Source: Burkholderia sp. GAS332
GTDB taxonomy: Bacteria; Pseudomonadota; Gammaproteobacteria; Burkholderiales; Burkholderiaceae
DNA length: 64,000 bases
Direction: 5' to 3'
Assembly (NCBI GenBank): GCA_900142905.1
Contig: FSRV01000001.1
Coordinates: forward strand, 3,906,001 to 3,970,000
Of this stretch, positions 25,376-34,293 are shown piece by piece; the first letter of the stretch is position 1; each line of letters begins with the position of its first letter. A program made the translations under genes and the position numbers. The notes below the pieces were generated by a model. It made no database searches. It had not been told where the DNA came from and worked only from the letters and a program-made list of their open reading frames with translations.

Positions 25376-27202
25376 TCAGACAGCCACGTAGTCGCACAGC
25401 GCGGTCTGCACGTCGTCGAGCACCGCGTCCCATCGACCCAACTCACGCTGCCTGAACAAGCGTGCCGACGGATACCACGGACTATCCTCGCGGTCCGCCA
25501 TCCACCGCCAATCCGTGCAGGTGGGTAGCAGAACCCAAACCGGACTGCCTGAGGCACCGGCCAGATGCGCGACCGCCGTGTCGACGGTGATCACCAGATC
25601 GAGCGCCTTGCAAATCGCCAAGGTGTCGGAAAAGCTATTAATCTCGGGCCCGAGCATGTGCATGTCGACGCCTGCGGGCAAAGCTGCCGCCGCATCCTGC
25701 GCACGGCCCATTTGCAGCGAAAACCATTTCACCCCAAGCTGCGCGAGAACCGGCCCCAATGCGTTCAACGAAATCGAACGATAGCGGTCGAGTCCATAGG
25801 CTGGGTTACCCGCCCACACGAGTCCGATGCGCATCTTGCGCGCCCCGTTCGGAGCGACGCTATCGATCGCATCGAGCCGATTTTTCCAGTGGCGAGCCTT
25901 CTCAGCCCCAGCGACCAGATACGGCATCGCGACCGGGAGCATCGGCACATCCAGCCTCATATACTCCGGCATCCTGAACATTCGACACCAATATTCGTAC
26001 GGACCCGGTGGCAGGGTAGTCCATGCGGCATTAACACCGATTGCGTCACGCGCCAACTCGCCTAGCGGACCCTCGATCCACACGTCGACGATCGCGCCCT
26101 CCCTATGCAGCCAGGCAGCGAAACGCAGAAACTGGAGTTGATCGCCAAGCCCTTGCTCGCCGATTAGCAGGAAGCGCATTTCCGCCACTGGCTCACCGTG
26201 CCACTCGGGGAAATCGGGGCGGACGAGATCGTGATTTTCCGGCAGTTGTTCATGCCAGCGCCATTGTTTCCAGCCCTGTTCAAAGTCGCCGAAACGAAGT
26301 TGTGCTGCGGCAAGATTGAATTGCACGTGCGTGTCATCGGGTAACAGCTTCGCCGCCTCGACGGTATGCAGCCGCATTTGAGAAAAGTCACCGAGCATGT
26401 TGAACGCATACGACGCGTTATGATGCAACCCGGCGTTCTGCGGATCGATGCTGAGCCCCTGAGCGGCCACGCTAATGGCATCGCCGAAGCGATCCACACT
26501 GTTTAGCGCGAAGGCCAACTGTCCTAACGCGGTAGCGTCAGAGGCAAAACTCGCGCGAAGCTGGGCGAGCACGCTGTCAATCTGCGCATGGCGCCCGGCT
26601 TTCGACATGGCAGCGATCAGTTCGAGCGCGTCGGAAATCCGCGTCGCGTCGAGAGCCCATGCGTGCAGCCACAGGTTCGCGGCCTCCGGAATCTGTCCGA
26701 GTTCGGTGCTGATTCTGGCTAATGCGCGAACCGCATGATGCAACGCCGGATCAAGCCTTAGCGCCGCTGCGTAATGCTCGCGCGCTTCGGCTAGGCGGTC
26801 GGAGAGCTTCAGGCAGTCGGCCAGATTCCGATGAAGACTGGCCGTACCACCGGCCAGGTTCAACGCACGATGGTAGAACGCTTCAGCCGCCACGCGCTCG
26901 CCTTGCAGCGCGGCAAGCAAGCCGCGATGCTCCCAGATGTCCGCGCGTTCGGGCGCAACCGTCAACGCCTCGTCCAAGTACTGCCGTGACAGTTCGACCT
27001 GATCGCCCCGAAAACAGGCGAGTCCCATGCGGTGCAGCGCGTGCACATGCTGCGGTTGTTGTTCCAGTGCCCGTTCGTATTCGAGCATCGCTTCCTGCGT
27101 CCGGCCCGCGACGAAGTGGGTGTCAGCGCTTGCGACCAGGGCGTTGACCGCTTCCCCGCCGCTGGGACGGTCCGATGAGCGGATCGAGTTGCGTATCGAC
27201 AT
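25376..27202 (-). CDS. TPR-repeat glycosyltransferase (second of a pair)
   Basis: This 608-aa protein has about seven N-terminal TPR units (for example LVASADTHFVAGRTQEAMLEY, then ALHRMGLACF; EARE-HYAAALRLDP; GDFEQGWKQW) over residues 15-310. A C-terminal domain of the kind fused to GT9/GT41-like transferases follows: LLIGEQGLGDQLQFLRF, GLVWAGNPAYGLDRYRSISL, DLVITVDTAVAHLAGASG, then LLPTCTDWRWM. It is cytoplasmic. Such fusions often modify flagellins or surface proteins; the acceptor here is unknown. The start lies 2 bases after the stop of the paralogous upstream gene. Confidence 0.85.
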   Translation of the reverse strand: MSIRNSIRSSDRPSGGEAVNALVASADTHFVAGRTQEAMLEYERALEQQPQHVHALHRMGLACFRGDQVELSRQYLDEALTVAPERADIWEHRGLLAALQGERVAAEAFYHRALNLAGGTASLHRNLADCLKLSDRLAEAREHYAAALRLDPALHHAVRALARISTELGQIPEAANLWLHAWALDATRISDALELIAAMSKAGRHAQIDSVLAQLRASFASDATALGQLAFALNSVDRFGDAISVAAQGLSIDPQNAGLHHNASYAFNMLGDFSQMRLHTVEAAKLLPDDTHVQFNLAAAQLRFGDFEQGWKQWRWHEQLPENHDLVRPDFPEWHGEPVAEMRFLLIGEQGLGDQLQFLRFAAWLHREGAIVDVWIEGPLGELARDAIGVNAAWTTLPPGPYEYWCRMFRMPEYMRLDVPMLPVAMPYLVAGAEKARHWKNRLDAIDSVAPNGARKMRIGLVWAGNPAYGLDRYRSISLNALGPVLAQLGVKWFSLQMGRAQDAAAALPAGVDMHMLGPEINSFSDTLAICKALDLVITVDTAVAHLAGASGSPVWVLLPTCTDWRWMADREDSPWYPSARLFRQRELGRWDAVLDDVQTALCDYVAV

Positions 27203-27204
27203 GT

Positions 27205-29055
27205 TTAAAGCCTGTTTCCTTCCGACGGCGCCGGTGTTTTCTCCGGACCCGGCTGGTGTGAGCGCATCATCGCCTGCAATCTGTCAGTCACCCGGGCAAC
27301 CACAGGCTCCCAATCGCCCGGCTGCGGTTGCCGGAACAGCGCGACCGAGTCATACCAAGGCTGCGTCTCCTCATTGCCCCACGCCCAATGCGAAACGCGA
27401 TCGAGCATCGCCAACACCGGGCGTCCCAACGCGCCGCCCAAATGCAAAGGCGCGCTATCGATGGTCACCACGGCATCGAGCGCACTCACGTGCGCGGCCA
27501 CGTCATCGAAACCGGCCTGGTAGTGCGCAGTCAGATCGCAAACGCGATACCCCAGCGCGCTCAAGGCTGCCACATCGGTTTGACGACCCGGCGTCAGCGG
27601 ATGGAACACCACATTGGGCAGCGCGAGCACAGGAGCCAGCGCTGCAAGTGGAATCGACCGCTTCGCGTCGCGACGATGCGTCGGGCTGCCCGACCAAACA
27701 AGTCCGACATGCAACCGCGCTGCCTGTCCGTCACCTGCGCTGACCCGCTCGCGCCATGCGGTGACGCGGCTTGCATCGGCATACAGATATGCCGCGCCGC
27801 GCACGTGGTCAGGCAGCAAGCCAAGCATCGACGGCACGCTCATGATCGGCAGGCCAAAGTGCGGCTGGCCGAGCGGTCCATCCTCGATGGACACGCAATC
27901 CGCGTAAAAGCGCGCAAACAGCGGCTGTAGTGCCTGACGCACCGCGAGCACCAACCTGCCGCCCTCGTCGCGCACGCGCGCTGCCAGCTCGGGCACAAAG
28001 CGCACCATCTGGATATCGTCGCCGTTGCCTTGTTCGCTGTGCACGAGCAAGGTCTTGCCGGCGAGCGGTTCACCCTGCCAGCGCGGACACAGCCGCGCCA
28101 TCACTGTCACGACGTTGTTCGGCTCGCGGTCGTCGCGCGTCAGACGCGCAGCGAAATGCGGCCATCCGTTCGACCAGTCACCGCGCCGCAACTTCAGATC
28201 GGCCAGATCGACGGCCGCCTGCGCCGCGGACGGGTCAAGCGCAAGGGCTGCATGCAGCGCCGCTTCGCTGTCCGCAAAACGCGCCTGCTCGGCGAGATAC
28301 ATACCAATTGCGCCCAGCACGTGAGCATTGCCGGGTGCGGCGGCATCGACCGCGCGCATGGTCGCCTCTGCTGCGGCGGCTCCGTTGCAGTGCCATTGCG
28401 CGTGACTCAGTTGCCAGGCGATTTCCGTATCGGCGGGATCGCGCGTCAGCACCTCACGACAAACACGTTCGACCGTGGGCCAATCGCGAATCTCCCGGAA
28501 AGCCAGCACGAGCTGCAACGGCAACGCGGGGTGGATCGCCGGATCGAGCGCGTAGGTCCGCAACAGCGCCGCACGACGCTCGGCTCGCGCGCTCGCATCC
28601 GGCAACGCTGCAAGCGCAATCGCCAACCACCAGGGCGCTCGGGCATCTTGTGGCGCGTATGGCTCATACGCGCGCAACATGTGCACCGCTGCCGAAGGCG
28701 CACTGCAGTGATCGATCAACCAGACAATCCACTCGACCGTCGCAGCGGGCGGTTGCACGGTGACCGCCAATTCACTGTTGCGCTGCGCAGCCTCGGCGTG
28801 GCCGAGTGCATCGGCAAACAGTGCCACGCGGGCATAACGCGCGCCGTTGCCTACCGCCTGCGCTTGCGATGCACTGTGATACGCCGCTTCGAAACGCCCT
28901 GCACTCGCGCACAGGTCTGCGTGCAATTGCGGCGTGACACCCTCTGCAACGAGTTCGAGGGCGCGTCGTTCGGCGGCGTCGAAACCTTGCTCGCGCAAGA
29001 TCGACCACAGGAGAGGCACGGGATCGGCGGGGCTTAGCAATGCGGAGTCGGACAT
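27205..29055 (-). CDS. TPR-repeat glycosyltransferase (first of a pair)
   Basis: This 616-aa protein has the same architecture as the gene that follows it. A TPR-like helical N-terminus comes first (ALELVAEGVTPQLHADLCASA onward, with LGAIGMYLAEQARFADSEAAL and ALALDPSAAQAAVDLADL). The GT-like domain has LLVHSEQGNGDDIQMVRFV, GLVWSGSPTHRRDAKRSIPL, DAVVTIDSAPLHLGGALG and SHWAWGNEETQPWYDSVALF. The two proteins are clearly paralogous but diverged, suggesting different acceptors or a hetero-complex. The operon start faces an AT-rich divergent region. No flagellar or LPS gene is near enough to assign a target. Confidence 0.85.
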   Translation of the reverse strand: MSDSALLSPADPVPLLWSILREQGFDAAERRALELVAEGVTPQLHADLCASAGRFEAAYHSASQAQAVGNGARYARVALFADALGHAEAAQRNSELAVTVQPPAATVEWIVWLIDHCSAPSAAVHMLRAYEPYAPQDARAPWWLAIALAALPDASARAERRAALLRTYALDPAIHPALPLQLVLAFREIRDWPTVERVCREVLTRDPADTEIAWQLSHAQWHCNGAAAAEATMRAVDAAAPGNAHVLGAIGMYLAEQARFADSEAALHAALALDPSAAQAAVDLADLKLRRGDWSNGWPHFAARLTRDDREPNNVVTVMARLCPRWQGEPLAGKTLLVHSEQGNGDDIQMVRFVPELAARVRDEGGRLVLAVRQALQPLFARFYADCVSIEDGPLGQPHFGLPIMSVPSMLGLLPDHVRGAAYLYADASRVTAWRERVSAGDGQAARLHVGLVWSGSPTHRRDAKRSIPLAALAPVLALPNVVFHPLTPGRQTDVAALSALGYRVCDLTAHYQAGFDDVAAHVSALDAVVTIDSAPLHLGGALGRPVLAMLDRVSHWAWGNEETQPWYDSVALFRQPQPGDWEPVVARVTDRLQAMMRSHQPGPEKTPAPSEGNRL

Positions 29056-29228
29056 GGGAATACAGAGAGCTATCGCAACGCGTCAATGCGCAATCGCAGA
29101 AATAAGATCGGATGTGTAAACGACTTGGATATTGCAAATAATCGCCTTAACCATCCGAATTTCGAACGCGAGAGCATAAGACAAAACTGCGCCTCCACAT
29201 CTCATAAACCAATCTCAATTTAAGGTCG

Positions 29229-29257
29229 TTGAATAGTTTTACTTAGTTAACCATAAT
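29229..29257 (+). promoter_or_regulatory. sigma-70-like promoter for the small repeat protein
   Basis: TTGAAT (29229-29234) and CATAAT (29252-29257) are 17 bases apart in an AT-rich stretch unlike the surrounding DNA. The expected start near 29264 gives a leader of about 64 bases to the TTG start at 29328. Confidence 0.5.
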
Positions 29258-29327
29258 TATTTTTCAGGCGACTTTTGCAGACCCGAAAATCGTCTGGATC
29301 GACAACAAACTACAACGGAGCTTAGGC

Positions 29328-29597
29328 TTGGATACTACGAACTCGAAAGAAACTTCTGACCGCATCGCACATCTGGCCGCTATCGTATTGCGGCGTCCGG
29401 GTGCCTGGTATCAGGAAAAGGAACTTGCCGGTTCTGCGCTCGCGCAGCACCACACGTCGAAACAGACCAGCACGGCGATCGGCAGTCTCGCGGCGAAAGT
29501 CCTGGCTGATCCTCATTCCTGCATCGAGGCAAAGGAACTGGCCGGCTCCGTGCTATCGCAAGTGCGTCATTTGCATGGGCAAGCGCCCGCGCACTAA
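29328..29597 (+). CDS. small unknown protein made of two similar repeats, TTG start
   Basis: This 89-aa protein starts at TTG 29328, with GGAG seven bases upstream; no ATG is available. It contains two copies of a roughly 26-residue unit, LAAIVLRRPGAWYQEKELAG-SALAQ and LAAKVLADPHSCIEAKELAG-SVLSQ, separated by a Ser/Thr-rich joint. The units look helical. There is no signal peptide or known domain. It is monocistronic, with its own AT-rich promoter region and a shared terminator. Possible small regulatory or structural protein; function unknown. Confidence 0.68.
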   Translation: MDTTNSKETSDRIAHLAAIVLRRPGAWYQEKELAGSALAQHHTSKQTSTAIGSLAAKVLADPHSCIEAKELAGSVLSQVRHLHGQAPAH

Positions 29598-29672
29598 AAG
29601 CTTAGCGCGCCCCATCCAGGTACCTGCGCGAGACCTTCGCCAGGCAGGCGGACGGTAAAGCACGGGGCAAAA

Positions 29673-29700
29673 AAAATGCGCTGCCGAAGCAGCGCATTTT
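29673..29700. terminator. bidirectional terminator before htpG 3' end
   Basis: A 12-bp perfect stem, AAAATGCGCTGC (29673-29684) with GCAGCGCATTTT (29689-29700), closes a CGAA loop and has A and T runs on both sides. It serves the small gene ending at 29597 and the convergent htpG. Confidence 0.88.
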
Positions 29701-29754
29701 TCAACCACAAGCGTCAAAGCAACGCCGGTCCAAACTCAATTCAAACTCGCACGC

Positions 29755-31653
29755 TCAACCCACACGCGCCAACAACAACGCGTTGGTACGCTTCACGAAG
29801 CTAGCCGGATCTTCCAGCGCGCCGCCTTCAGCCAGCAGCGCCTGGTCGAACAGCAGATGGCACCAGTCGTCGAAATTCACGCTATCCGCGTGCAAGCCCT
29901 TCACCAGCGCATGCTCAGGATTCACTTCGAGAATCGGATGGAACGACGGCGCGTCCTGGCCTGCCGCCTTCAGCATACGCTGCAGATAGCCGCTCATTTC
30001 GCCATCGTCAGCCACGAGGCAGGACGGCGAATCGGTCAAGCGGAACGTCAGGCGCACGTCCTTGGCCTTGTCCTTCAGCGCTTCCTTCATCTTCTCGACG
30101 AGCGGTTTGAATTCCTCACCGACCTTCTCCTGCGCCTGCTTTTCTTCGTCATTCAGCGCGCCCAGATCGAGATCGCCGCGCGCGACGCTTTGCAGCGGCT
30201 TGCCGTCGAATTCGTTCAGGAACGACAGCATCCATTCATCGACGCGATCGGTCAGCAGCAGCACTTCCACGCCCTTCTTGCGGAACACTTCGAGATGCGG
30301 GCTGTGGGTCGCGGCTTGCCAGGTGTCGGCAGTCACGTAGTAGATCTTGGTCTGCTCGGGCTTCATCCGTGCGACGTAGTCGGCCAGCGACACGGTCTGC
30401 TCCGGCGATTCCGTATGCGTCGACGCAAAACGCACCAGCTTCGCAATACGCTCGCGATTAGCGAAATCTTCGCCGATGCCTTCCTTCAGCACCTGACCGA
30501 ATTCCTTCCAGAAGCCGGCGTACTTTTCGCGATCGGCCTCGTTCTCCGAGTTCGCCAGTTCTTCGAGCATCGACAGCGAACGCTTGGTCACGCCTTCGCG
30601 GATCGCCTTCACGTCGCGGCTTTCCTGCAAAATTTCGCGCGACACGTTCAACGGCAGATCAGCCGAATCGACCACACCCTTCACGAAACGCAGATACGCC
30701 GGCAGCAGTTGCTCGGCGTCGTCCATGATGAACACGCGCTTCACGTACAGCTTCAGGCCGGCGCGATGATCGCGGTTGAACATGTCGAACGGCGCATGCG
30801 TCGGCACATACAGCAGCTGCGTGTACTCGCTGCGGCCTTCGACGCGGTTGTGCGTCCACGTCAGCGGATCCTGATGATCGTGCGAGAGATGCTGGTAGAA
30901 CTGCTTGTACTGTTCTTCGGTGATGTCGTTCTTCGAACGGGTCCACAGCGCGCTCGCCTGGTTGACGGTCTCGTCCTCGTCCTTCGTGACCATCTCGCTC
31001 TTTTCTGCGTCCCATTCTTCCTTCGCCATCAGGATGGGCAGCGCGACGTGATCCGAGTACTTCTGGATGATCGACTTCAGACGATGCGACGACAGCAGTT
31101 CGTCTTCATTGGCACGCAGATGCAGCGTGATGGTCGTGCCGCGCGCGGGGCGTTCGATTTGCTCCACCGCGAAATCGCCCTCGCCCGCGCTTTCCCAGCG
31201 CACGCCTTCCGAGGCCGGCAAGCCGGCGCGGCGCGTTTCAACCGTGATCTTGTCCGCGACGATGAAGCCCGAGTAAAACCCCACGCCAAACTGGCCGATT
31301 AGCGCCGCATCTTTCTGCTGGTCGCCGGAGAGCTTGCCGAAGAATTCCTTGGTGCCCGAGCGCGCGATCGTGCCGAGGTTGGCGATCGCTTCGTCGCGAC
31401 TCATGCCGATGCCGTTGTCGTCGAGCGTGATGGTGCGCGCGGCCTTGTCGTAGGACACGCGAATCCGCAGGTTCGGATCGTTTTCGTACAGCGCGCTGTT
31501 TTCGATCGCTTCGAAGCGCAGCTTGTCGGCTGCGTCGGACGCGTTCGAAATCAGCTCACGCAGAAATATTTCCTTGTTGCTGTACAGCGAATGGATCATC
31601 AGGTGCAGAAGTTGTTTAACTTCTGCCTGAAAGCTCATGGTTTCTTGTGCCAT
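29755..31653 (-). CDS. htpG: molecular chaperone HtpG (HSP90)
   Basis: This 632-aa protein is full-length HSP90. The N-terminal GHKL ATPase domain has [37 protein letters not shown] with the catalytic Glu, [14 protein letters not shown] and [15 protein letters not shown]. The middle domain shows [20 protein letters not shown] and [15 protein letters not shown]. The C-terminal dimer domain is present. It is cytosolic. A sigma-32-type promoter lies about 120 bases upstream, consistent with heat-shock control. The ATG follows GAGAGGAAG. Confidence 0.97.
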   Translation of the reverse strand: MAQETMSFQAEVKQLLHLMIHSLYSNKEIFLRELISNASDAADKLRFEAIENSALYENDPNLRIRVSYDKAARTITLDDNGIGMSRDEAIANLGTIARSGTKEFFGKLSGDQQKDAALIGQFGVGFYSGFIVADKITVETRRAGLPASEGVRWESAGEGDFAVEQIERPARGTTITLHLRANEDELLSSHRLKSIIQKYSDHVALPILMAKEEWDAEKSEMVTKDEDETVNQASALWTRSKNDITEEQYKQFYQHLSHDHQDPLTWTHNRVEGRSEYTQLLYVPTHAPFDMFNRDHRAGLKLYVKRVFIMDDAEQLLPAYLRFVKGVVDSADLPLNVSREILQESRDVKAIREGVTKRSLSMLEELANSENEADREKYAGFWKEFGQVLKEGIGEDFANRERIAKLVRFASTHTESPEQTVSLADYVARMKPEQTKIYYVTADTWQAATHSPHLEVFRKKGVEVLLLTDRVDEWMLSFLNEFDGKPLQSVARGDLDLGALNDEEKQAQEKVGEEFKPLVEKMKEALKDKAKDVRLTFRLTDSPSCLVADDGEMSGYLQRMLKAAGQDAPSFHPILEVNPEHALVKGLHADSVNFDDWCHLLFDQALLAEGGALEDPASFVKRTNALLLARVG

Positions 31654-31770
31654 GGTCGGACTTCCTCTCTGTTACGAATGGGGTTCTGGTCAGGCGTGGC
31701 GCACGGCCGCGGCCCACATGGGCCGCCGAGGCCGTGTCACCGGATCGCCGGACCGCTGGATCGTCCGGCT

Positions 31771-31799
31771 AAATTGGGGCGAGCCGGCGCGGTTTCAAG
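31771..31799 (-). promoter_or_regulatory. sigma-32 (heat-shock) promoter for htpG
   Basis: On the minus strand, CTTGAAA (31793-31799) and CCCCAATTT (31771-31779) are separated by 13 bases, matching the known sigma-32 consensus CTTGAAA / CCCCATnT. The -35 box overlaps the stop codon of the upstream MocR gene (31795-31797). The transcript would begin near 31763 with a leader of about 110 bases. Confidence 0.72.
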
Positions 31800-33249
31800 A
31801 GGCACGCCGCGCGACGCCGTCCAGATAGCGGCACAGGAACGTCGACAGCTCGGGGTCACCGCAGTTGGCGATATTGAAACGCATCCACGTGGTCGGCGAC
31901 TGCTGCGGTGAAAACAGACTCCCCGGCGTCAGCAGAAAGCCTTCTTCGTGCCCGGCGGCCGCGAGCGCGCTCGCATCGACGCCGGTATCGGCCCACAGGA
32001 ACATGCCCGCCGCCGGTGTCAGGAACAGCTTCAGGCCGGTCTTTTCGAGCATCCGCACGGATTTTTCGCGCACGCCGTCGAGCCGCGCGCGCAACCGCTC
32101 GACGTGCCGGCGGTAATGGCCCTCGGTGAGAATCTTGTAGAGCACGCGCTCGTTCAGTTCGGGGCTCGTCATGCCGACCAGCATTTTCTGATCGCTGACA
32201 GCCCTTGCCACCTCCGGTGCGCAGGCGACAAAACCCACGCGCAGATTGGGCGCGAGCGTCTTCGAAAAACTGCCTAGGTAGATCACGCGCTTTAACTGGT
32301 CGAGGCTCGCGAGCCGCGTGCCAGGATGGCTCGGCGGGCACAGATCGCCGTAAATATCGTCCTCGACGAGGATGAAGTCGTACGCTTCGGCAAGCCGCAG
32401 AATGCGGAACGCCTGCGCGGCCGTGAGCGACGTGCCGGTGGGATTCTGCAGCACCGAATTGATCACCAGCATTTTCGGCCGCCACGTCTCTATCAGCGAC
32501 TCCAGCGCGTCGAGGTCCGGCCCGTCCGGCGTGTACGGCATGCCGACCAGCCGCGCGCCTTGCGACGCGAAGCGCCCGAACATCTGAAACCAGGCCGGAT
32601 CGCCGACGATCACCGCATCGCCCGGCTTCACGTAAATCCGCGAAATCAGGTCGATGGCCTGGGTAATGCCCGACACCATCACAATCTGATCCGGCGAAGC
32701 GCCGATTTCCAGCTCCTCCAGCCGCGTCTGCAACTGCTGGCGCAGCGGCAAAAAACCTTGCTGCGTGCCGATGCCGAGCATCTGCGCGCCGCTTTGCCGG
32801 CCGAGCGTGCGCAATGCGTTAGTGATCAGATCACCGTCGAGCCAACGTGCAGGCAGGTAACCGAGGCCCGGGCTACGCTCGGGGCGCGCGCCCGTATGCA
32901 GCATATTGCGCAGCAGCCAGACGACGTCGATCGTGGCCGGCGCGGGCGCCGCGGCGGCAATGGTGCGGATCTCTGCCGTCGGCACACCGCCCAATCGTTC
33001 GCGCACATAGAAACCGGAGCCGCGCCGCGACTCCAGGTAGCCCTGCGCCACCAGCCGCTCATACGCCTCGACCACGGTGAAGCGCGACACGCCCTTGTCC
33101 AGCGCCAGCTTGCGGATCGACGGCATGCGCATGCCGGGACGGAATACGCGCTCCTCAATGCGGCGGCGCGCCCACTGGACGAGCTGCTCGACCAGCGTCA
33201 GCGACGCCGTATCGTGCGGGGTGGGAATCTGGGCAAGCGGGACGGACAT
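31795..33249 (-). CDS. MocR-family (GntR HTH plus aminotransferase fold) regulator
   Basis: This 484-aa protein fuses a GntR winged helix to a PLP type-I aminotransferase-like domain. The winged helix (about 20-90) reads LVQWARRRIEERVFRPGMRM, then PSIRKLALDKGVSRFTVVEA, then RGSGFYVRE. The effector domain (about 120-480) has the PLP Lys in YLGSFSKTLAPNLRVGF, VLQNPTGTSL and VEDDIYGDL. The ATG at 33249 has GGAG upstream. It is divergent from the VOC-aminotransferase-RidA-PhzF cluster, which it probably controls, and operator-like repeats overlap its own start region. The effector may be a PLP-amino acid adduct. Confidence 0.92.
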   Translation of the reverse strand: MSVPLAQIPTPHDTASLTLVEQLVQWARRRIEERVFRPGMRMPSIRKLALDKGVSRFTVVEAYERLVAQGYLESRRGSGFYVRERLGGVPTAEIRTIAAAAPAPATIDVVWLLRNMLHTGARPERSPGLGYLPARWLDGDLITNALRTLGRQSGAQMLGIGTQQGFLPLRQQLQTRLEELEIGASPDQIVMVSGITQAIDLISRIYVKPGDAVIVGDPAWFQMFGRFASQGARLVGMPYTPDGPDLDALESLIETWRPKMLVINSVLQNPTGTSLTAAQAFRILRLAEAYDFILVEDDIYGDLCPPSHPGTRLASLDQLKRVIYLGSFSKTLAPNLRVGFVACAPEVARAVSDQKMLVGMTSPELNERVLYKILTEGHYRRHVERLRARLDGVREKSVRMLEKTGLKLFLTPAAGMFLWADTGVDASALAAAGHEEGFLLTPGSLFSPQQSPTTWMRFNIANCGDPELSTFLCRYLDGVARRAS

Positions 33250-33262
33250 AACGGGCTCCAAC

Positions 33263-33293
33263 TGTACCGAACGGTATCGAGTCGATTGTACCG
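33263..33293. promoter_or_regulatory. candidate MocR operator at its own promoter
   Basis: TGTACCG occurs at 33263-33269 and 33287-33293, a 24-base direct repeat. An inverted half-site CGGTA lies at 33272-33276. The minus strand reads TACAAT across 33285-33290, a good -10 box inside the repeats. They lie 14-44 bases before the MocR start codon, and MocR proteins typically bind direct repeats of this kind. Confidence 0.5.
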
Positions 33294-33528
33294 TTACTGT
33301 GCCGGTCGCCACCGCTACATTCGAGGCTACATTTAAGATAAGCAACGGATGATGAAGCGGCTCAGGTTACGCCATGCCGCTCACACGCGACCTCGGGCAA
33401 GACCAGCTCAAACGCCATCCCTCTGGCCCGCCGACCCGGCAAACGGTTATGCTTACGACCCCGGCTACGCTGCTGCCGCACCCGGCACGCCTTCCGGCTT
33501 ACCGCAGAAACCGCTTTCCTGATCCGCC

Positions 33529-34218
33529 ATGACTGCCCATTCGCTCCGTCTCGATCACCTCGTGATTTCCGCCCGTACCCTCGACGAGGGCACGCAGTAC
33601 GTCGCCGACACGCTCGGCGTCGCACCGGCCGGCGGCGGCGCGCATCCGCTGATGGGCACGCACAATCGCCTGCTGAACCTCTGGGGCGGCGTGTATCTGG
33701 AAGTGATCGCGGTCGACCCGCAGGCCGCGGAACCCGCGGACGGTGCCGCGCCGCGTGCCCGGCTGTTCGCCCTCGACGACCCGGCGACGCACGCGCGGCT
33801 CGAAAAAGGGCCCTACCTGTCGCACTGGGTCGCCCGAGTCGACCGGCCAAAGCGGCTCGCGGCGTGGCAGACACAGTATCCGCAGCGCATCGCACCGATC
33901 GTGCCGATGACGCGGGGCGATTTCAGCTGGGGGCTGTCGGTGCCTGACGACGGCGCCTTCCCCGCGTGGCAAGGCGCAGGCGACGGCGTGCTGCCATCGC
34001 TGATCCAGTGGGATACGCCGCGGCATCCGTCGGCGGTCTTGCCGGAAACGGACATTGCACTGAAAGCTTTGAAAGCAGAACATCCGCAAGCCGACGCCAT
34101 TGCCGCGCAATTGCATTGGCTGGGCGCGGCGCACCTGATCGCACTCGAGCCCACGGAAGGCGCAGCGGCGCTCGTCGCCGAGTTTGAAACACCCGAGGGT
34201 CTACGGACCCTTAAATAA
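33529..34218 (+). CDS. VOC / glyoxalase-like protein
   Basis: This 229-aa member of the glyoxalase-like (VOC, Glyoxalase_3-type) group opens with LRLDHLVISARTLDEGTQYV and LGVAPAGGGAHPLMGTHNRL, then GGVYLEVIAVDPQA. Later it shows HWVARVD, then GDFSWGLSVPDDG and GVLPSLIQWDTPRHPS. The role is unknown, though family members modify or bind small lactam or keto compounds. It is the first gene after the divergent region with MocR and is followed after 75 bases by the aminotransferase. Confidence 0.85.
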   Translation: MTAHSLRLDHLVISARTLDEGTQYVADTLGVAPAGGGAHPLMGTHNRLLNLWGGVYLEVIAVDPQAAEPADGAAPRARLFALDDPATHARLEKGPYLSHWVARVDRPKRLAAWQTQYPQRIAPIVPMTRGDFSWGLSVPDDGAFPAWQGAGDGVLPSLIQWDTPRHPSAVLPETDIALKALKAEHPQADAIAAQLHWLGAAHLIALEPTEGAAALVAEFETPEGLRTLK

Positions 34219-34293
34219 GCAGCGCGCGTGGGTCGTCAACTCGCGCGATAATCGAAGTTTTGACCGGTTCCAGAGATACCAGCAGAGGAGACC

